Shown here one piece after another: positions 57,330 through 64,000 of a stretch of 64,000 nt of DNA (the first letter of the stretch is position 1; each line of letters starts with the position of its first letter). A model generated the notes under the pieces. It ran no database searches. It worked only from the letters and a program-made list of their open reading frames with translations, and was not told the DNA's origin. Source of the stretch: Cryptomeria japonica (taxonomy: Eukaryota; Streptophyta; Pinopsida; Cupressales; Cupressaceae); assembly GCF_030272615.1 (NCBI RefSeq), contig NC_081408.1, forward strand, positions 66,753,546 to 66,817,545, given 5' to 3'. The position numbers and the translations under genes were made by a program.

Positions 57330-59875
57330 TGTAATAACCCACCATAATTAACTCAAAAAAATTGACCATTCTTTTTTTTTTAATATACTTTAATTTAATC
57401 ATTGTGTTTGATTCAATTGCATACTCTAGGAATCCACCTATTTGGATTAGGCATTCATCCATCCGGGATGAGCATCTAACCATATGGGTTAGGCATCCGT
57501 CCATACAGGACATAATATTTCATCTATCCAATACGGGACAGGCATCTACCCATACGGGGTAGGCATTGGTCCATACGGGACATAAGATTTCATCTATCCA
57601 ATATGGGATAGGCATCTACCCATGTGGGGTAGGCATCTATCCAAATTGGGATAGGAGGTGCTCTAGCCAAAGACTTAGACTCACCAGGGCCATTCGGGTC
57701 CTCAGCCACTCACTAAGTACTACACTCTTCTTATAGAAGTGCACCGAGGTCGCTGTTATTAGGAGTAATTAAATAACATAATACAAGCTTGAATTCCACC
57801 TCAAAATTTGGCTTAAAGCCTCGGGAAGTCAAGTGAATCCATACGGGATTCCTTCCGAGTATGCATTGAATTACTTTTTCCAATTTAATTATCTTATCTT
57901 TCAAAATAGGATTCTTACTCAATCTTTCTTTTACCAAGCCTAGACCCCACCCATGAATGCTTGAGTATGAAGGACAACTCCATCCCAAGACTGACTACAT
58001 ACCCACTTCGGCACGAGATCAAGGTGTAAAGTATGTAGTTCTATTTTCTACTCTATGGTTTGATGTAAACTGATTAGACTTAGTGGAGGAGTTACATGCA
58101 AGGTGGTGGAGAATCCTCTAGAGGCTTCTTATTCTTCCTACAACATGTGCCATAATTGGATGAGGAAAATAAATAAATAAAAATAATGTATATTTTCCAT
58201 GTGTGTGTGTGTGTGTTATTATTTTTCAATCTTTTTATAACATTTATTCAATCATTTAAATAGCTTATCAAAGATAAAATAAAATTTTAATTTAAATCCA
58301 AAAGTGATAAAGGAGGGTTGTGAAAAAACTGATAGTTGGTGGAAAGGTATCATACAGCTAGAAAGGTCACTTGTGATAATGATGTAGAGGTATGGTTCAA
58401 ACAACTTGAAAATGCTCCAAGTTACTCACTTGCTCAACCAAACAACAAACCCTCCTTTTAAGGATTCACTCCAAATGAGCCTCACACATCTAAGAGTATC
58501 AATTAAAAATCCTATATCACCTATTTCCATCCCCGTAACCCCACAATGGGACAATGTGCAAGGTTATCAATATTTGGTTTCAAACCCCACAGACAAAAGT
58601 TCTCACAATGGCTCAAATTGCTCACAACCCCTCCAAATGGTTTTATAGGCTAAAAAAGGCTCAAAACATGTTTTATAAGTTCCTACAAAATCAAATGATT
58701 CCAAACCACCCTCTAGTTTGTTTGTTCAAGTCCCAAAAGTCACAAAGTGCAAATTGGCTCCTTAGACCTATTAGCCTTCAAAACTCACTTTTTGGCTTCC
58801 CACCCAAAAAATACAAAGGATAGGACAATATTGTTTGATTTTATTGAACACCAACCTGGGTCAGCACTTTCTACCAAAGGACAAGTTCTAGAACCTCTTG
58901 CGAGTACCATTTCTATTAAACCCTCATCCAGGCTAATAAGGGATAATTTAAGCACTTAACAAAGGAACTACCATCCAAAACTCCAACTCCACCAAATTAA
59001 ATATTGGATCACCTTGGGGTATCCAAATCATCACCAAATACCAAGTTATAGCTTCTATTTTGTATTAAACCTAAAGTTATGGGGACTGTTCATGAATTTT
59101 ATTCAATTCCCACAACCAGTCACATAGAGATGCCTGGCCAAATTTAACAAAATCTCACCCAAAATTCCTCCTTTCATTATAAAACCTTTTGGATATCAAG
59201 ATACACTCCAAAATACCCTATTTCACCAAGTTTTAGAATTTTCCCATGGTGAATTTGGAAGAAATGGGAAATTGAAGTTGAAACCCTAGGAAAGGGCACT
59301 TTCACAGGCTGTTTGGATCTATTGCAACTTTTCTCCCTCAATAATCCACTTCCATACCTCTGTCTAGATTCAAAAGAAATTTATTTAATCCATCTAACTC
59401 ACCATGAAATAATTTTTCAGTTTGGAAGTCGATAAATTCCATACCAACCAAAAGAACAGAAAATTTTCTGGAAAAATGAAATTTTTTATTGATTTCAAAT
59501 ATCAAGTTTTCAAATTCCAACGAAAACAACCCCCATACTATTTTGTTGAGGAATTTTATAGTTTTAACAACATGTTCAAACTTATTTTAGATAGTTATTA
59601 ACATTGGGCAACCAATTACAACAACTTTTTAAAAAGTTGCTTTACAAATTGACAACTTTGTCAATTTTTGACATTTTTTGCATTTTGCCATTCAAATGAA
59701 TTTAATCACCAACCTAGGGGCCTAAATACATTGAAATGGATATAAATAGACCATAAAAACCTTTACTCCCTAATTCTACTCATCCTAAGTCCCTTTGACC
59801 ATAGTTGACCATAGGGTTTATAATGCACCCTAGGCCACTAGGCCTTACAAAAAGGACAATTAGGACCTTATTACA
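57330..59875 (-). repeat. Probable chromovirus 3' LTR
   Basis: On the minus strand this begins TGTAATAAGGTCC (59875) and ends GGGTTATTACA (57330), giving an 8-bp terminal inverted repeat TGTAATAA/TTATTACA. It follows the chromodomain end by about 80 bases and has no ORF of note. A roughly 70-bp minisatellite (CATCTACCCATACGGGGTAGG type) fills 57480-57650, and a TG run lies at 58198-58216. I did not find a convincing purine tract before it, so the right border is tentative. A plus-oriented LTR starting TGTAATAACCC is the alternative. Confidence 0.45.
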
Positions 59876-59953
59876 AAACAAAACATAAACAAAGGATTAT
59901 TTTATCCTTCCCAAAACCTTTCTATAAAAAAAATGAATTTTTCAATCAATAAA

Positions 59954-61255
59954 TTATGAAATTGAGGCTTGTTCCCCTGCACCATACTCCTGGGGTGGGT
60001 TGATCTCATTTCCACATGAGATAAGTTGGTCCAATGAAGTGCCAAGCTTCAGAATTTCTTCCTCATCCATCCATACTGCATCTTCAATAGGTTGTCCTAC
60101 CCATTTCACAAGGTATTGTTTGTATTCTTTATTTTTGGTCTTCTTAATGACCCTTTCATCAATGATCTTTTTAGGCCTCTTTGGTGCATGAGGAGGTATA
60201 TCAGCAATGTCCACTTGAATCTCCTCAACATGAAAGTCTATACCTACATCAACATGCCCCTTTTAGGGTGTTAGATCACATACATTAAAGATAGGATAAA
60301 TACCAAGGTTAGAGGGAAGGGATATCTCATAGGCATTCAACCCATGTTTCTTCAAAACCTTGCAAGGACCCACTTTCTTCATGAGTAACTTTGTATGCTT
60401 CCCCTTTGGCAATCTTTCTTTTCTCAGGTAAACCCACACCATATCACCAATTTGAAATTGTACATCCCTCCTTTTCTTATCAGCAAGTTCTTTGTACTTT
60501 TGTGAACTCCTTTTGAGGGTTAGCCTTACTTGATCATGCACTTCTTTCATGCTATCAGCAAATTGTTCACTATGAGCACTTGTTTTCCCATCATGTGGAA
60601 GGTCTTTCAACTCCAAGATGCCTCTTGGATTCTGCCCACACACAATCTCAAATGGACTCCTTCCTATACTCCTTTTCACAGAATCATTGAATGCAAATTC
60701 AGCTTGTGGAAGTACAACATCCCACTTCTCTCCATATTGCTTTGTCAAGCATCTCGATAGTTTTCCCAAGGACCTATTCACAACTTCAGTTTGCCCAAGT
60801 GTTTCTGGATGGTAGGGTGACCTAAAGTTCAAGTTTGTTCCCAACCTCTTCCATACAGTTCTCCAAAAATAGCCAATGAATTTCACATCCCTATCAGAAA
60901 CAATTGTTAGAGGAAGTCCATGTATCCTTACAATCTCTTTAAAAAAAAAAATTGCTACATAGGTTGCATCACTTGTACTCTTACATGGCAAGAAATGTGC
61001 CATCTTACTGAACCTATCTACAACAACAAAGATGCTATCAAATTGTTTTTGAGTCCTAGGCAATCCCATTACAAAATCCATACTAGAACTTTCCCAAGGT
61101 CTTGTAGGTATGGGTAATGGTTGATACAAACTTCCATTGGTGGAAGTACCTTTGACCTTTTGACAAATAGTGCATGTTTCAACAAATCTTCTCACATCAC
61201 TTTGCATCTTAGGCCAATAGTAGTTTCTTCTTACTTGCTCAAGGGTTTTATCCAA
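59954..61255 (-). pseudogene. pol: Chromovirus integrase with chromodomain
   Basis: The frame 61255-60263 is open for 330 codons: YYWPKMQSDVRRFVETCTICQ (end of the zinc region), SMDFVMGLP, VSDRDVKF and GQTEVVNRSL (the D, D, E of the integrase core), and IGDMVWVYLRKERLPKG with IYPIFNVCDLTP (the GPY/F-type C-terminal region). After one TAA (60263-60265) the same frame goes on into a chromodomain, with VIKKTKNKEYKQYLVKWVGQP, here in two pieces, and VWMDEEEILKL. From family knowledge this is a Ty3/Gypsy chromovirus, whose chromodomain guides integration to modified chromatin. The integrase itself has all catalytic residues and no stop. Confidence 0.93.
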
Positions 61256-61648
61256 CCCAAAATGTCCACTAATGCTTCAACAATGTTTTTCTTTCACAAT
61301 ATTCTCCCTCATTGAATGCCTAGGAATGCATAGTTTATGTCCTTTAAAGTAATCAACATATCCAATATGGTATGCTTCATAAAAATCAGAACAAACTTTA
61401 TAAATTTCATGAAAGTCTTCATCACCTTTATACATACCTTTCAAGGAGTCAATCTCCACACTTTGCAACTTCACCTCTTGCACTATCAAGGATCTTCTAC
61501 TCAAGGCATCTGCCACCTTGTTTGCAACTCCCTTTTTGTGTTTGATTGTAAAGGTATATTCTTGGATAGATTCTACCCATTTCATATGCATGTGACTCAA
61601 CTTCTCTTGGCTATTCAAGAACCTAAGTGCATGATTGTCAGTAAAAAC
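61256..61648 (-). pseudogene. pol: Chromovirus RNase H end and spacer, cut by an LTR
   Basis: Minus strand, same frame as the integrase: FTDNHALRFLNSQ, WVESIQEYTFTIKHKKGVANKVADALSRRS, read here as separate motifs, is the C-terminal part of Gypsy RNase H. NIVKEKHC and, after a TGA, SISGHFG form the HHCC zinc region. The sequence is cut at 61648 by a plus-oriented LTR, so reverse transcriptase, protease and gag of this element are beyond the window. Confidence 0.9.
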
Positions 61649-63038
61649 TGTAGACACCTAAAAATGTCTCATTGATCATGTACTAATTATTTATCTAATT
61701 AGTTAAATAATTATTTAATTATTTAATTAAGCTAATTAATCTTATTCTTCTAATTTCATATTTCCTCATCATCTTACTTATTATTCTATTTTCTATTTCT
61801 ATCATCATTTAATCATTTTAATCATTTTCTAAATATTAATTAAATATTTATTATTTAATTAATTATGGTTAATTCCCCAATTTAAATAATCTTTATTATT
61901 TAAATAAATTAATTCTCAATTTCTATCTCTAATCATCTAGTCTTTCTAATCATTTTCTAATGTTAATTAAATATTTATTATTTAATTAATTCTTATTAAT
62001 TCCCCAATTTAAATAATCTTTATTATTTAAATAAATTACTAATTATTCAATTTCTATCTCTAATCATCTAATCATCCAACCCTCTTCTGAATATTAATTA
62101 AATATTTATTATTTAGTTAATTGTGATTTAATCCTTTAAATTAAATAATCTTTATTATTTAATTAAATTCTATTTCTAAAATAATTAAATAGTTTCTTTA
62201 AATTATTTAATTAACTAATTAATTCTTCCATTTCCAAATCCCCAAATTCTAATTTCGTTCAATTTCACATTCTTCTAATTTCTTCCAAATTCAAATACAT
62301 GTGCATGATTTCAAAAACCAAATTGAAAATCAAAGTCAAGTTCTAAATATATTCAAATGCTAAATTGAATTAATAAATTCAATTATTTGAATAATATCTC
62401 ATGCAAAGATTAAATTAATAATTTAAATCTAAATGCAAGCACATGCTAAATTAATTAATTAAATCATTTATCTCTCCAACTTCTATTTCCATCCTTCAGT
62501 TAGCTTTTTCTAAATTTAGCTCTCTGTGTCATCTTCTTTATTTCCACCAATCATTCTTTTTCTTCCTTCAATCAGCTCTTTCATCAATCAGTTGACTCAA
62601 TTAATCTATTCAATCTATTGAGTTTCACTCCTACAATCAGCAGTTCATCTATCAACTTGCATTTGAGCTTACCTGAGTTCAGACCTCTTGATCATTCTGT
62701 TCCACCTTTCAATCAATCTTCTTCAATTTTTTATAAAATGAGCATCCAATTTCCATTTTCAACAATCACGAACTTTGAATCTTTGTGCCACTTGCAGGTT
62801 ACCAGTGCAATATCTGAGAGCCATCATACCATGAAGAGAAGAAGAGAAATGGAAGCAATATGCACATCTTGGGAATAGGGAGTTTTATTTGAATTGATTT
62901 CATTCTTAATTCCTATTTTGCTTGATGATTGCATTATTTCATTGTCTAGTTTGTTAGATTTGTTAATTAGACAGGGATTAGTGATTTCCCTGGTGTTTCT
63001 AATTGATATCTTTAAGATGAATTCTAGCACACTTTACA
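61649..63038 (+). repeat. Gypsy-type 5' LTR
   Basis: 1390 bp, TGTAGACACC ... CTTTACA. The left half is AT-rich with three related blocks of TTAATTAAATATTTATTATTTAATT (about 61835, 61963 and 62090), read here in shorter pieces. It is inserted in the chromovirus RNase H; the putative target site to its left is AAAAC (61644-61648). The partner LTR is outside the window. Confidence 0.85.
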
Positions 63039-63041
63039 TTT

Positions 63042-63059
63042 TGGTGAACCCGACGTGAA
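63042..63059 (+). other. Primer binding site for tRNA-Trp
   Basis: TGGTGAACCCGACGTGAA, complementary to the 3' end of plant tRNA-Trp (from memory of that tRNA), three bases after the LTR. This identifies the preceding 1390 bp as a 5' LTR. Confidence 0.8.
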
Positions 63060-63169
63060 CTAACAACAATTTAACCTTTTTTCTATGTTCTGTGTGATTT
63101 TTGCAGATTGTGTGGAATTTTTTTTTTTGCAGCTTGCACAAATTTTGAGAAAGGATTTTCCATCATGCA

Positions 63170-63910
63170 ATCGAGCTTATTTCATCCCACAATCACATAG
63201 ATAGAATCAGGCGTTTGACCCTTTGGGGTCACGCATTCGTCTAGACACGGTCACGCAATTGCCATGTCTTCATCACACAATCGCCCTTTCTGGGTCACGC
63301 ATCCGCAAGGTTAATTGTTGTTTTATTTTTCTTCTGTTTGTTATTAATTCGGCATTATTTTGTCTTAAATTTTTTTATTTAGGGATCAAAATTACTCTTC
63401 TATTTCAGGATTTGATTAACAAAGTTTATGGCAAGAAAAGTTCAGTTCAGAATTTCAGGTGCGAGAAGGATGAAACAACAAAGGAGGGAAGCTAAACGAT
63501 ATCAAAAATTTCTCCAAGAAGAAAAATTGATACAGGATTTAGAAGAACAACTGGCCTTAGACAAATATAATAGCCTAGTTCTTTCTTATACAGTTAAATA
63601 TGATCTAATCAATATCAAATGGATGATAAGGGATTTGGCTAGGGCTTCACAATTGGTTTTGCAGGTTTCTGATCGGGTTTAGTTTTCTTGTATTTTTCTA
63701 ATATTTTTTTTATGTTGTTGTCTACATTCTGTCACACAATCCACCTGTTAATGCTATGTAATCGAGCAGATAAAGTCATGCATTTGCTCTATCAGATTTA
63801 CGCATTCGCTCTATCAAATTTACACATTCGCTTTGTCGGATTTACGCATTTGCTCTGTCCAGTTCATGCAATCGCTCAGGTAGTATTACGCAATCGTCTT
63901 TGTCAAGTTC
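63170..63910 (+). repeat. Leader repeats ACGCA(A/T)TCGC in the Gypsy-type element
   Basis: Short CACGCATTCG or CGCAATCGC-like motifs recur at about 63168, 63228, 63252, 63276, 63296, 63756, 63778, 63800, 63822, 63844, 63868 and 63890. In the second cluster the spacing is close to 22 bp with TTTACGCATTCGCTCTATCA as the approximate unit. They lie in the 5' untranslated leader. Confidence 0.7.
63428..63682 (+). CDS. Small leader ORF, unknown
   Basis: 84 codons from the ATG at 63428 (MARKVQFRISGARRMKQQRREAKR...) to 63682. The N-terminal third is strongly basic (RRMKQQRREAKRYQK) and the rest helical (LEEQLALDKYNSLVL). It lies between the two clusters of leader repeats, 370 bases after the primer site and upstream of any gag. 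It could be a short upstream ORF, a first exon, or chance. No family recognised. Confidence 0.35.
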   Translation: MARKVQFRISGARRMKQQRREAKRYQKFLQEEKLIQDLEEQLALDKYNSLVLSYTVKYDLINIKWMIRDLARASQLVLQVSDRV

Positions 63911-64000
63911 TCAGTTTCTATTTTTTGTTGGTTTATTTTGCTACTAATCTTCTATTTATAGCCTAGGACAGATTCACAGAGAGGATTAAATTAGTAATTT

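Noticed and set aside
61649-63038. Host promoter or gene in the AT-rich stretch
   Set aside because: TG...CA borders plus the tRNA-Trp primer site show it is an LTR.

Overview
The window looks like retrotransposon-dominated nuclear DNA from a seed plant with a large genome. A gymnosperm is my guess, because of the AT-rich, deeply nested and heavily decayed LTR elements; this is inference from style and not from a diagnostic gene. I see no intact host gene, no rRNA, no tRNA and no CRISPR. The only recognisable host-type coding sequence is a decayed fragment related to the transcription elongation factor SPT6 (about 21060-21765, minus strand).

Layout. 1-10975: a decayed minus-strand LTR element (Par-A, gag plus an unknown ORF2), whose LTR was split by a complete Ty1/Copia element (Cop1, 3866-10557, 1051-bp LTRs, TSD TCTTG). 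10976-12244: 3' end and LTR of a Gypsy-like element. 12245-19245: rearranged tandem copies of the Par family (Par-B). 19246-25873: dispersed repeats, the SPT6-like fragment, minisatellites, a minus-strand retrocopy-like relic and LTR relics. 25879-28697: a short non-autonomous LTR element with 0.95-kb LTRs and TSD ATCTC. 30481-45814: a candidate 15.3-kb CACTA-like DNA transposon (3-bp TSD GAA). It holds a palindromic satellite, a 1113-bp tandem duplication of coding sequence, a 358-bp satellite array, and a multi-exon minus-strand gene split by a gag-only Copia element (Cop2, 40753-44965, TSD ATATC). 46770-57329: another Par element (Par-C) split by Par-D (47995-54552, TSD TGAGC). 57330-61648: a minus-strand chromovirus inserted in Par-C. 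61649-64000: a Gypsy-type element with a tRNA-Trp primer site inserted in the chromovirus.

The most interesting system is the Par family. Five gag segments, belonging to four elements or element clusters, lie in this one window. They have LTRs, initiator-Met primer sites and polypurine tracts closely resembling those of Cop1, but no recognisable protease, integrase, reverse transcriptase or RNase H. They encode a coiled-coil Gag with an array of four or five zinc-knuckle motifs, followed by a long second ORF (about 1,100 codons in Par-D) of no family I recognise. The simplest reading is a large non-autonomous LTR family that carries its own structural protein and an extra conserved protein and borrows the Pol of a Cop1-like partner.

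Positions of LTR edges, primer sites and TSDs were read base by base; homology statements between copies come from reading the translations by eye, not from alignment software.
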